Part shown: positions 1-9,205 of the stretch, piece after piece
Layout of the letters: the number at the start of each line of letters is the position of its first letter
How positions within the stretch are numbered: the stretch's first letter is position 1
NCBI RefSeq assembly: GCF_000705555.1
Contig: NZ_JMQN01000036.1
Coordinates: 62,001 to 126,000, forward strand
Source of the DNA: Marinobacterium lacunae
GTDB lineage: Bacteria > Pseudomonadota > Gammaproteobacteria > Pseudomonadales > Balneatricaceae
DNA: 64,000 nt
Direction: 5' to 3'
Notes under the pieces: model-generated
The model's input: only the letters and a program-made list of their open reading frames with translations
Database searches by the model: none
What the model was told of the DNA's origin: nothing
Position numbers and translations under genes: made by a program

Positions 1-1148
<1,148 letters not shown>

Positions 1149-1159
1149 TATTATTGGCC

Positions 1160-2101
1160 TCATTTAACAATACAGTGGAACAGACGCGCCGCGACGCGGG
1201 CGGTCCGTTGATCGATATCGAACGCCGGGTTGTACTCGGCCATGTCGGCCAGGCGCAGCTTGCCGCTGGCCCGGACCGCCTCGATCAGCGGCTCCAGCAC
1301 ATCGAGGTCAACCCCTCGCGCCGCCGGAGCACTGACACCGGGCGCCACCCAGGCCGGCAGTACATCCAGATCGATGGTCAGATAGAGCAGATCGCAGCCA
1401 TCCATAAACTGCTTGAGCTGCGCCCGGGTTTCGTCCAGTTGGTTGATTCCCATATCGGCGTCTTTGCGGTAGCTGACGCCAAGCTGTTCGGCGCGCTGGA
1501 ACAGCGCACGCGTGTTGGACATTTCGCTGACACCCAGACAGCAGTAGCGAAATGGATACCCTTTGCGCTCACAGGCGTTGGCGATCTGCAGGAAGGGCGT
1601 ACCCGAACTGCAGCCCTGTGTGTCGTTACGCAGATCGAAGTGGGCATCAAAGTTGATAATGCCGATGCGCGGCACAGCGCCCTGCGCTTCCAGATGCTGT
1701 GCCAGCCCCAGCCAGCTGCCGTAGGCCACCTCATGACCACCGCCGAGCACGAAGGGCAGATGCCCGCTGTCCAGCAGTGATGTCACGCGATCGGCCAGCA
1801 CCTGATGGGCGTGCTCCAACTCTTGGGCTTCGCAGCGGATATTGCCGGCATCGTAGACCGGCCGCTCAGGCGACCAGGGCAGGTTCACCAGCAAACGCCG
1901 AATTCGATCCGGTGCCTCGGCAGCCCCTGTACGGCCCTGATTACGCCGCACCCCTTCATCGCTGCAAAAACCGACCAGCGCCAGTCCGGCGGGCTCTTCG
2001 CTCAAGGGGGTAATCACCTGATGCAGGCGTGTCGCCAACCCCGGCGCTTCATCCGCATCGACCCGACCGCACCAGATCTCATTGAACGGCAGTTCAGACA
2101 T
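1160..2101 (-). CDS. hutG: formimidoylglutamase (ureohydrolase family)
   Basis: This 313-residue protein belongs to the arginase/agmatinase (ureohydrolase) superfamily and should hydrolyse N-formimidoyl-glutamate to glutamate and formamide, the last step of the short hut pathway. Manganese-ligand motifs are visible in order: [16 protein letters not shown] and TIDLDVLPA. The class fits a HutG formimidoylglutamase; no hutF deiminase is present in the visible part. The ATG at 2101 overlaps the end of hutI by 8 nt and has a GGGGAGG 6 nt upstream inside hutI, so translation is probably coupled. Confidence 0.94.
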   Translation of the reverse strand: MSELPFNEIWCGRVDADEAPGLATRLHQVITPLSEEPAGLALVGFCSDEGVRRNQGRTGAAEAPDRIRRLLVNLPWSPERPVYDAGNIRCEAQELEHAHQVLADRVTSLLDSGHLPFVLGGGHEVAYGSWLGLAQHLEAQGAVPRIGIINFDAHFDLRNDTQGCSSGTPFLQIANACERKGYPFRYCCLGVSEMSNTRALFQRAEQLGVSYRKDADMGINQLDETRAQLKQFMDGCDLLYLTIDLDVLPAWVAPGVSAPAARGVDLDVLEPLIEAVRASGKLRLADMAEYNPAFDIDQRTARVAARLFHCIVK

Positions 2102-3338
2102 TGCACACCTCCCCGCCCACTATGCGCTGACGCACTGGGTTGACGCCGAACTGGCAGGCCAGCTCGGCCGGATGCTCGATATCCCAGAGCACCATATCCG
2201 CCCGCATGCCGACACCGATCCGACCCAGCTCATCGCCCTGGCCAAGCGCCTGCGCGGCGTTGCAGGTCACACCGGCCAGCGCCTCTTGCGGCGTCAGGCG
2301 GAACAGTGTGCACCCCATGTGCATCGCCAGACGCAAGGAGGCAAGCGGCGAGGTGCCGGGGTTAAGATCGGTGGCCAGTGCCATCGGAACTCCGTACTTA
2401 CGCAACAGATCGATCGGCGGCAGACGTGTTTCTCGCAGGCAGTAAAAGGCCCCCGGCAGCAGCGTCGCAACGGTGCCGGACGCGGCCAGCGCCTTGACCC
2501 CGGCCTCATCCAGCCACTCCAGATGATCCACCGACCAAGCCCCGTAACCCGCTGCGAGTTCAGCGCCGTGAAGGTTGGAGAGCTGCTCGACATGGGCCCG
2601 AATGCCTAAGCCATACTCGGCGGCGGCACGAAATACCCGTTCACACTGTTGTGGCGAGAAAGCGATGGTTTCGCAGAACACATCCACCGCATCGGCCAGC
2701 CCCTCTTCTACCGCGGCCGGGATCATCTCCCGACAGATAACCTCGATGTAGCGATCGGAGTTATCGGCGTACTCCGGCGGCAGGGCATGAGCGGCCAGCA
2801 GGGAGGTGGCGACACGCACCGGCAGACACTCGCCGAGGCGCCGTGCAGCGCGCAACATCTTCAGCTCGCTGACCGGGTCGAGCCCGTAGCCGGACTTGAT
2901 CTCCACCTGCGTCACCCCCTCTTTCATCAGCGCGGTGATACGCGGCAGCGCCAGAGCGACCAGCTGCTCGACAGAGGCGGCACGGGTCTCGCGCACTGTA
3001 GAGAGGATGCCGCCCCCGTCACGGGCAATCTGCTCATAGCTGACCCCAAGCAAGCGTTGCTCGAATTCGCGGGCTCGATTGCCGGCAAATACCAGATGGG
3101 TATGCGCATCAATAAGGCCCGGGGTTATCCAGCCGCCACGGGCATCGACCACCTCGGCCGAGTCCGGAATCGCCGGCAGATCCGCCATCGGTACGAGGCT
3201 GACAATACGACCATCGCGCACGGTTAGTGCCTGATCGAGCAGAGCACCGTAAGGCGCGTCGACGCCGGGATCGAGCGTAGCGATGTTGGCATTAATCCAG
3301 ATGCGTTCAGACAATTCAGTCACGATCCAGCTCTTCAT
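2094..3338 (-). CDS. hutI: imidazolonepropionase
   Basis: HutI opens the imidazolone ring to give N-formimidoyl-glutamate, the third step of histidine degradation. It is a metal-dependent amidohydrolase: the HxH motif appears in DAHTHLVFAG, followed by GGGILSTVRETR, EIKSGYGL and HALPPEY, then DLNPGTSP near the C-terminus. The length of about 415 residues is normal. The start is uncertain. An ATG at 3356 lies inside the operator palindrome and about at the predicted transcription start, so it is unlikely. I give the ATG at 3338, but a GTG at 3323 (giving MTELSERIW) is preceded by AAGAG at good spacing and may be the true start. It is the first gene of the hutI-hutG-hutU operon. Confidence 0.94.
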   Translation of the reverse strand: MKSWIVTELSERIWINANIATLDPGVDAPYGALLDQALTVRDGRIVSLVPMADLPAIPDSAEVVDARGGWITPGLIDAHTHLVFAGNRAREFEQRLLGVSYEQIARDGGGILSTVRETRAASVEQLVALALPRITALMKEGVTQVEIKSGYGLDPVSELKMLRAARRLGECLPVRVATSLLAAHALPPEYADNSDRYIEVICREMIPAAVEEGLADAVDVFCETIAFSPQQCERVFRAAAEYGLGIRAHVEQLSNLHGAELAAGYGAWSVDHLEWLDEAGVKALAASGTVATLLPGAFYCLRETRLPPIDLLRKYGVPMALATDLNPGTSPLASLRLAMHMGCTLFRLTPQEALAGVTCNAAQALGQGDELGRIGVGMRADMVLWDIEHPAELACQFGVNPVRQRIVGGEVCNV

Positions 3339-3345
3339 ACTAGTT

Positions 3346-3364
3346 TGTATATACATATGTATAT
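3346..3364. promoter_or_regulatory. HutC-like operator overlapping the hut promoter
   Basis: TGTATATACA (3346-3355) overlaps a perfect 16-bp palindrome ATATACATATGTATAT (3349-3364) just upstream of hutI. HutC, a GntR-family repressor induced by urocanate, is known to bind TGTATATACA-type palindromes at hut promoters in Pseudomonas and enteric bacteria. The position over the predicted -10 box is right for repression. No hutC gene is in the window. Confidence 0.65.
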
Positions 3365-3385
3365 CACAGGATTCTGAAAGCGCAA
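3358..3385 (-). promoter_or_regulatory. candidate sigma-70 promoter of the hut operon
   Basis: On the minus strand TTGCGC (3380-3385) and TATACA (3358-3363) are separated by 16 bp. Each box matches about four of six consensus bases. The -10 lies inside the HutC-like palindrome, so a bound repressor would block RNA polymerase. The placement also argues against the ATG at 3356 as the hutI start. This is inferred from sequence only. Confidence 0.4.
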
Positions 3386-3583
3386 ATGATTTTCGTGCAT
3401 GCAGGTTCAGAGCCCGAACCGCTCAGATAGTGAATAGGCTGGAGATCAGCGCCGCATCGCCTACGCAAAGCCTATAGTTACAGGCATTCCAGCCAAGGCG
3501 ATCGGTTCAGGGGAGGTTACACAGCGAGCATGAGAGAGGTGTCGTGAAACGTGTGTAGAGCCGTTCGATGAAGAGGGTAAATA

Positions 3584-3597
3584 AATGTATATACATT
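3584..3597. promoter_or_regulatory. second HutC-like operator, perfect palindrome
   Basis: AATGTATATACATT is a perfect 14-bp palindrome containing the same TGTATATACA core as the site at hutI, about 235 bp upstream of it and next to the 3' end of tesA. It could be an auxiliary operator for looping or cooperative repression. The rest of the stretch between hutI and tesA shows no ORF that I would defend. Confidence 0.5.
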
Positions 3598-3623
3598 AGG
3601 AGACAATAAAGACAGGAGGCTGC

Positions 3624-4241
3624 TCAGGCCCCCTTGGCACCACCATCCGCCAGCAGCGGCGCCACTTGGGGCCAGACGGTTTCAAGCAGACGCGGCTGCG
3701 CCTCGGCCTTCGGGTGATAACCGTCATCCTGCATCAGATCCCAGTCTTCGGCGACACCCTCAAGCAGAAACGGCACCAAGGCTACGCCCTTCTCGGTTGC
3801 CACCTGAGAAAACAGGTCGAAGAACGCCTGAGTGTACTGCGGCCCATAGTTGGGCGGCAGCCGGTTACCGATCAGCACCACCTGTGCGCCGGATGCCTGC
3901 GCGCGCTCGACCAGACCGTTTAGGTTGTCGCGCACAATATTCAGAGGTGTGCCCCGCAGACCGTCGTTGGCCCCGAGCTCGATCAGCACGATCGCCGGCG
4001 CATGGGTCTCAAGCAGACCCGGCAATCTTGAAAGCCCCCCGCTGGTGGTTTCGCCGCTGACGCTGGCATTGACCACGTCAATGCTCGGGTCCTGCGCCTG
4101 TGCCCGCTCGCGCATCAGATTGACCCAGCCCTTCTCCAGCGGCAGGCCGTAGGCCGCCGACAGGCTATCGCCGAGCACCAGCATGGAGCTGGCGAAGACG
4201 GGGTTTGAGAGCAGTACCAACATAAAGATCACTATTCGCAT
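3624..4241 (-). CDS. tesA: acyl-CoA thioesterase I / lysophospholipase L1 (SGNH hydrolase)
   Basis: A periplasmic esterase of the SGNH superfamily that hydrolyses acyl-CoA thioesters, lysophospholipids and ester substrates. The 205-residue protein has a short signal peptide (about residues 1-17, ending in VFA). The SGNH blocks are all present: GDSLS with the nucleophilic serine, the glycine block near SVSGETTSGG, GAND, and DGYHP with the catalytic Asp and His. The gene is divergent from ybbA, the same arrangement as tesA/ybbA-ybbP in E. coli. The gap to ybbA is about 130 bp and must hold both promoters. Confidence 0.94.
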   Translation of the reverse strand: MRIVIFMLVLLSNPVFASSMLVLGDSLSAAYGLPLEKGWVNLMRERAQAQDPSIDVVNASVSGETTSGGLSRLPGLLETHAPAIVLIELGANDGLRGTPLNIVRDNLNGLVERAQASGAQVVLIGNRLPPNYGPQYTQAFFDLFSQVATEKGVALVPFLLEGVAEDWDLMQDDGYHPKAEAQPRLLETVWPQVAPLLADGGAKGA

Positions 4242-4373
4242 GCAGGGTGTCCTGTTATTACTAGCGCTATGCCTCGGTTAGAACCTTTCGACGCTTATCC
4301 GTTCATAAACAGAACGGCAGAACCGAACGACAACGTTTTGCGTAGACCTGCTTATAGGCCAGCAAGGAGCGAT

Positions 4374-5063
4374 ATGGATCAGTCTACCCTCAGCCCGGCG
4401 ATGATCGAAGCCCGGGCGATCAGCAAGCATTTCAACACCGAAGCCGGTCGCGTCGACCTGTTTACGGATCTCGATGTGACCATCGCCCGGGGTGAGAGCC
4501 TTGCGGTAATTGGTCGCTCGGGTGCCGGTAAGTCCACACTGTTGAGCCTGCTGGCAGGTCTTGATACGCCCAGCAGCGGACGCGTGAGCATCGATGGTCA
4601 AGCGATCGAAACGCTGGATGACCGCCAGCGGGCCGAGCTGCGCGCTCGCAAGATCAGCTTTATCTTCCAGTCCTTTCACCTGCTGCCGGAACTGACCGCG
4701 CTGGATAACGTGCGCCTGCCGCTGGAGATACGCGGCGCGGCAGACCCGGAAAGGGATGCCCGGCATTGGCTGTCCGAGGTCGGCCTTGCCGACCGTACCG
4801 ATCATTATCCGGCCCAGCTCTCCGGTGGCGAACAGCAGCGAGTGGCGATCGCCCGCGCCTTTGCCACCCGACCGGGGCTGCTGTTCGCCGACGAGCCCAC
4901 CGGCAATCTGGATGAAGACACAGGCGCCCATATCATCGATCAGCTGTTCAGGCTAAACGCTCAGGAGGGCACCACGCTTATCCTGATCACCCACGATGCA
5001 GAACTCGCCGCCCGCTGCCAGCGTCGCCTGCGTCTGCACAACGGCACCCTGACGGAGGCCTGA
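4374..5063 (+). CDS. ybbA: ABC transporter ATP-binding protein, YbbA type
   Basis: The ATPase subunit of a MacB/LolD-like ABC system. In 229 residues it shows Walker [10 protein letters not shown], the Q-loop in [13 protein letters not shown], the signature [14 protein letters not shown], Walker [13 protein letters not shown] and the H-loop ITHD. I chose the ATG at 4374 because AAGGAG sits 5 nt upstream; an in-frame ATG at 4269 would add residues without family similarity. It lies 1 nt before its membrane partner. The YbbA-YbbP pair is linked in the literature with TesA and with export of hydrophobic compounds, but its substrate is not settled. Confidence 0.93.
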   Translation: MDQSTLSPAMIEARAISKHFNTEAGRVDLFTDLDVTIARGESLAVIGRSGAGKSTLLSLLAGLDTPSSGRVSIDGQAIETLDDRQRAELRARKISFIFQSFHLLPELTALDNVRLPLEIRGAADPERDARHWLSEVGLADRTDHYPAQLSGGEQQRVAIARAFATRPGLLFADEPTGNLDEDTGAHIIDQLFRLNAQEGTTLILITHDAELAARCQRRLRLHNGTLTEA

Positions 5064-5064
5064 G

Positions 5065-7548
5065 ATGACCCTGCTTCCCCGTCTCGCGCTGCGCCAGCTG
5101 CGCAGCCAGTTGCGCACCACCGAATGGCGCGCCCTGCTGCTGGCCACCTGGATCGCCATCACCCTGACCACACTGCTCACCCTGCTGGGCGACCGTCTGG
5201 AGCGCGGTTTGATGCGCGAGAGCGCCAACCTGCTCGGCGCCGATCTGGTGCTGAGCAGCAGCCGTCCGCTGGACCCAGCACGGCTCGAGCAGCTCAATGT
5301 CTCCGGTATCGAGCAGACGCAGGTCGTTCAGTTTCCCAGCATGATCTCCAGCCCGGATAATGCCGAGCATCCACCGATGCTGGTCTCGGTGCGTGCCGCT
5401 GACGCGCCCTACCCCCTGCGGGGCGAGATCGAAACCCTGCCTGCCCATGACAGTCCCCTGCCCGCCAGCGGAGAGGCTTGGGTGGAGGCGCGGGTGCTTC
5501 AGCAGCTCGGCCTGAAGATCGGTGACGCGCTGCAGCTGGGCTACAGCACCTTTCGAATCAGCGCCGAGCTGATCAGCTCACCGGACCGCGGCAGCGGCTT
5601 TCGCAGTTTCAGCCCCCATGTATTGATCAACCGCGCCGAACTCAAGGCGACCGGCGTACTGGCACCGGGCAGCCGCGCCAACTTCCGCCTGCTGATGGCG
5701 GGCTCTCCCGAACAGATCTCCGCACTGGAGGCGCAACTGCGCCCCAATCTTGCCGACCACGAGCGCCTGCTGGCCCTGCGGACCGACCAGCCGCTCACCG
5801 GTGATGCGCTGGGTAACGCCCTTGCCTACCTGAAGCTGGCCGCGCTAACGGCTCTGCTGCTGTCGGCCCTGACCATTCTGCTGAGCCTGCGCCGCTTCGG
5901 TCAGAAGCAGTACACCCGCAGCGCCCTGCTGCTAAATCTGGGGCTCTCGCCTGCACAGCTGCTGCGCATCTATCTCTACCAGCTACTGATCGCCTGGGCG
6001 GTACTGGCGCTGCTGGGCCTCGCTACTGCCGCCGTGCTCGATACGCTGCTGCAGGGCTGGCTCAGCAACCTGCTGCCGCAACGCCTGCCGGATCCGGCCG
6101 CACTATCATGGCTAAGCGGTGCAGCCCTGGGGCTGGTGATGCTGATCATGCTTGGCCTGCCACCGATTCTGTCGCTGGCCCGGGTGCCGGTTGCCCACCT
6201 GCTGCGCGGCGATACACCGCCACAGGATCTGCGCGCCCGCGCTTTACTGGTGGCCTGTCTGGCGCTGCTGGCACTGACCCTGTTTATGGTACTCAAGGCA
6301 CCGCTGGCGGCGCTGATTCTGCTTGTGCTGCTGGTAATCGGCGGGCTGGCGTTCGGGTTTATCGCCCAGGCGCTACTGCAGAAGGCGGCTGAGCCTCTGG
6401 CTCGGAAACTGATGCTGGGACGCCTGTTGCGCCTGAGACTTCGGCAGCAACGCAAATGGCACCGTCTGCAATCGGCGGTCATCGTGTTGCTGCTGACGCT
6501 GCTGGCGGTGGTCTGGGTCAGCCGCGCCGATCTTCTGACAGAGTGGCGCGCCAAGTTCCCCACGGACACGCCCAACTACTTTGTTATCAATATTCAGCCC
6601 TGGCAGCGCAGCGATCTGGATACCTTCCTGCACGATAACAGCATCGACAGCACGCTGTATCCGATGATTCGCGGGCGACTTACACTGCTTAACGGCAAAC
6701 CGATCCGTCCGCAGCTGACACCGGATCAGCTCGGTGACAACACGTTGAGGCGGGAGCTGAATCTGAGCTGGATGGCGACCAAACCTGAACATAACGAGCT
6801 GCTGGCCGGACAGTGGTGGAGCAGTACCCCCGAACAGCCGCAGATCTCGGTCGAGCAAGACATGATGGAGGATTTAGGGCTCAAGCTCGGGGACCAGCTC
6901 GGTTTTGATATCGGCGGGCAGTCGGTGGAGGCACGCATCACCAGCATTCGCGGTGTTCAATGGACCTCATTCAGACCCAATTTTTACGTCATTTTCAGCC
7001 CCGGTGCGCTGGAGAACTACCCCTCCACATGGATCACCAGCTTCAGGCTCGATGGCCCGCGCAAATCGCTGGCAACCGAGATGTTACAGGAGTTCCCGTC
7101 GCTGACGCTGGTCGACATCGATCAGCTGCTGGGTCAGCTGGCCACCTGGCTGAAACGCCTGGGCGACAGTTCCGCCATGATTCTGGGGTTGACGCTGGTG
7201 TGTGGACTGATTCTGATGGCGGTTACGCTGTTGCAGGCGCTGGAACAGCGCCGATTCGAGGCGGCACTGATCCAGACCCTCGGCGCCAGCGCAGAGCAGA
7301 CTCGACGGCTGGATCTGCTTGAGTTTCTGCTGCTCGGGCTGGTTTGCGGAGTGCTGGCAAGCCTGAGTGCCGAGCTTACGCTGGCGGGCCTGCATCTGGA
7401 GCTGTTGCATGTCGATCCGAAGCTGCACCCGGGTTTGTGGCTCATCCTGCCGATGCTGTCATCCCTGTTCTTTGTGGTAACCGGCTTCCTGATTCGACGA
7501 CCGCTTCAGCTCGATCAGTGCTACCGGTTGCTCAAGGCGCAGAGCTAG
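5065..7548 (+). CDS. ybbP: FtsX-like ABC transporter permease, YbbP type
   Basis: A large inner-membrane permease of 827 residues, partner of the preceding ATPase. It has an N-terminal transmembrane segment (about residues 29-45), a large periplasmic domain, a cluster of hydrophobic segments around 250-470, a second periplasmic domain and three C-terminal segments (about 705-820). This duplicated FtsX architecture with roughly ten membrane spans is typical of YbbP. The two genes are nearly contiguous and certainly co-transcribed. The role is probably extrusion or lipid handling at the outer face of the inner membrane; the substrate cannot be read from sequence. Confidence 0.9.
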   Translation: MTLLPRLALRQLRSQLRTTEWRALLLATWIAITLTTLLTLLGDRLERGLMRESANLLGADLVLSSSRPLDPARLEQLNVSGIEQTQVVQFPSMISSPDNAEHPPMLVSVRAADAPYPLRGEIETLPAHDSPLPASGEAWVEARVLQQLGLKIGDALQLGYSTFRISAELISSPDRGSGFRSFSPHVLINRAELKATGVLAPGSRANFRLLMAGSPEQISALEAQLRPNLADHERLLALRTDQPLTGDALGNALAYLKLAALTALLLSALTILLSLRRFGQKQYTRSALLLNLGLSPAQLLRIYLYQLLIAWAVLALLGLATAAVLDTLLQGWLSNLLPQRLPDPAALSWLSGAALGLVMLIMLGLPPILSLARVPVAHLLRGDTPPQDLRARALLVACLALLALTLFMVLKAPLAALILLVLLVIGGLAFGFIAQALLQKAAEPLARKLMLGRLLRLRLRQQRKWHRLQSAVIVLLLTLLAVVWVSRADLLTEWRAKFPTDTPNYFVINIQPWQRSDLDTFLHDNSIDSTLYPMIRGRLTLLNGKPIRPQLTPDQLGDNTLRRELNLSWMATKPEHNELLAGQWWSSTPEQPQISVEQDMMEDLGLKLGDQLGFDIGGQSVEARITSIRGVQWTSFRPNFYVIFSPGALENYPSTWITSFRLDGPRKSLATEMLQEFPSLTLVDIDQLLGQLATWLKRLGDSSAMILGLTLVCGLILMAVTLLQALEQRRFEAALIQTLGASAEQTRRLDLLEFLLLGLVCGVLASLSAELTLAGLHLELLHVDPKLHPGLWLILPMLSSLFFVVTGFLIRRPLQLDQCYRLLKAQS

Positions 7549-7698
7549 GCAATGCGAACGCCAGATAGCGCCGATTCAGACTCTGTAGGTCGGCAGTACG
7601 GCGCAGGTGCCATAGCCAACACAGGGTGCCATAATCGGAAACTGAGACACCGGCTAACTTGTTTCTTTTGGAGTGCTGGCGAATAGCCGACAAACCCA

Positions 7699-9093
7699 AT
7701 GCGCCACGACATCGAACCCGCCGCAGCCCCGCATATCGAAGGCTCGCGCTTGATAGTGAAACGAACCGAACTCGGGGGCTGGCTGATGTCTCTGGGCTTC
7801 ATCGGTGCCTGGCTGGCGGTATGGGCCCTCGGACTGCTGGTCGAGTACACCAGTCACGCCAGTGTCTGGTTTCCAGCTGCGGGCATGACCTTTGCCGGTC
7901 TTCTGGTGGTCGGCAGCCGGATTATCCCCCATATCATGTTTTGCGCCGTCATCAGTACTCTCTGGACCAACTATCAGTATCAGCTCAACCTGCCGCCCGG
8001 AGAGCTGTTAGTAGCCGGTTTGGTGTTCGGCGTGGCCCATATCACCCCCTACTACCTGGGTACGCGGATATTGCGCTACCTGGCCGATCAGCGCTCTCTG
8101 CAGCTTTTTCATCTGATTATCAGCTTTTTGCTGATCGCCGCACTGTCGTCACTGCTGACAGTCTTTTCCGTGCTGCAGGGGTTGATACTGACCGACATGA
8201 TGCCCGCCGACGATCTGGCGACCACCTGGTTCCCGTTCTGGATCGGCGACATGGCCGGCGTACTGGTCATTGCTCCACTTTTTGTCAGTCTGCTGACCCT
8301 GTTCTACCCGACACCGAAATTCTGGGTCGGCAGCCTACACAGTTTTGCCCGCGAACGTGCCTCCGACCGCTTCGGCTGGAAACTGGCGTTGAGTGCAGTC
8401 TTACTGCTCGCTACGCTGCTGCTGGCGGCGGCCATCCGCACTCAGGAAGCGGCCTTCGCGATCTTTTTTATGATCATTCCGCAAATGTGGATTACCTATA
8501 CCGAAAGCCCTGTACGCACCGTGATAAGCGTCGCGATGGGCAGCTTTCTGATCGCTCTGGGGATCAATCTGCTCGGTTTGATGGACTACGTCATGGTGTA
8601 TCAGTTTGCCATCAACGTCATTGCCGCCAGCGCGTTCTTTGGCCTGTCGGTGCCAACGCTGATTGCGGACAATCAGCAGTTACGTAAAAGGGTGCAGGAG
8701 GATGGTCTGACTGGCGCGGCTTCCCGTCAATTTTTACTTAGCCAGTCGATGATCGAACTGCAGCGCTGTGCGCGGGACGAGCAGCCATTTTCGCTGATTG
8801 TGCTCGATCTTGACGACTTCAAGGCGGTCAACGACCGTTTCGGTCACGTGATCGGTGACAAGGCCCTCATTGCCGTGTGCGACCGGATACGCAACAACCT
8901 GCGCGCGACGGATACACTGGGCCGATACGGCGGCGACGAGTTTGTCATCCTGCTACCGGCAACGGCCCTGCCTGATGCGTTGAAAAAAGCGGAACAGATA
9001 CGCACCGAGGTACTGCAGATCACGCTTACGCCAGAGCTTAGACTCTCCTGCAGCTTCGGCGTCGCCGAGGCAGACACGGGCGATGCTGTTTAA
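7699..9093 (+). CDS. MASE1-GGDEF diguanylate cyclase with probable C-terminal frameshift
   Basis: The protein begins with about 300 residues of hydrophobic segments resembling a MASE1 sensor domain, followed by a GGDEF domain with the intact active-site motif YGGDEFVILLPA (about residue 415). It should make cyclic-di-GMP from GTP. The reading frame ends abruptly in DTGDAV at residue 464. The missing end of the GGDEF domain is present immediately downstream in another frame (LFNRADKNLYLAKSRGRNQ). Removing one G from the GGG run at 9078-9080 joins the two and gives DTAMLFNRADKNLYLAK, ending at 9157. It is therefore a recent frameshift mutation, a sequencing error, or a programmed slip. No strong ribosome site precedes the ATG at 7699. 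Confidence 0.85.
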   Translation: MRHDIEPAAAPHIEGSRLIVKRTELGGWLMSLGFIGAWLAVWALGLLVEYTSHASVWFPAAGMTFAGLLVVGSRIIPHIMFCAVISTLWTNYQYQLNLPPGELLVAGLVFGVAHITPYYLGTRILRYLADQRSLQLFHLIISFLLIAALSSLLTVFSVLQGLILTDMMPADDLATTWFPFWIGDMAGVLVIAPLFVSLLTLFYPTPKFWVGSLHSFARERASDRFGWKLALSAVLLLATLLLAAAIRTQEAAFAIFFMIIPQMWITYTESPVRTVISVAMGSFLIALGINLLGLMDYVMVYQFAINVIAASAFFGLSVPTLIADNQQLRKRVQEDGLTGAASRQFLLSQSMIELQRCARDEQPFSLIVLDLDDFKAVNDRFGHVIGDKALIAVCDRIRNNLRATDTLGRYGGDEFVILLPATALPDALKKAEQIRTEVLQITLTPELRLSCSFGVAEADTGDAV

Positions 9094-9157
9094 CCGGGCG
9101 GACAAGAATCTGTACCTTGCCAAATCGCGCGGCAGAAACCAGGTTGCCTCTGCTTAA
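9083..9157 (+). other. out-of-frame C-terminal tail of the GGDEF domain
   Basis: In the frame starting at 9083 the sequence reads MLFNRADKNLYLAKSRG followed by RNQVASA and a stop. The FNRADxxLYxAKxxGRN pattern is the conserved last helix of GGDEF domains, so this is the displaced end of the upstream cyclase and not a separate gene. Confidence 0.8.
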
Positions 9158-9205
9158 CCGTCTCGGCTCAGGTGTCGCAGGCGAGAGTGGCAGAGGGCAA
9201 GCCGG

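Noticed and set aside
3354-3356. ATG as the start of hutI
   Set aside because: It lies within the HutC-like palindrome, at about the predicted transcription start, with no ribosome site.
3420-3480. Sigma-54 promoter for the hut operon
   Set aside because: A GG-N10-GC spacing exists on the minus strand, but the surrounding bases do not match the consensus.
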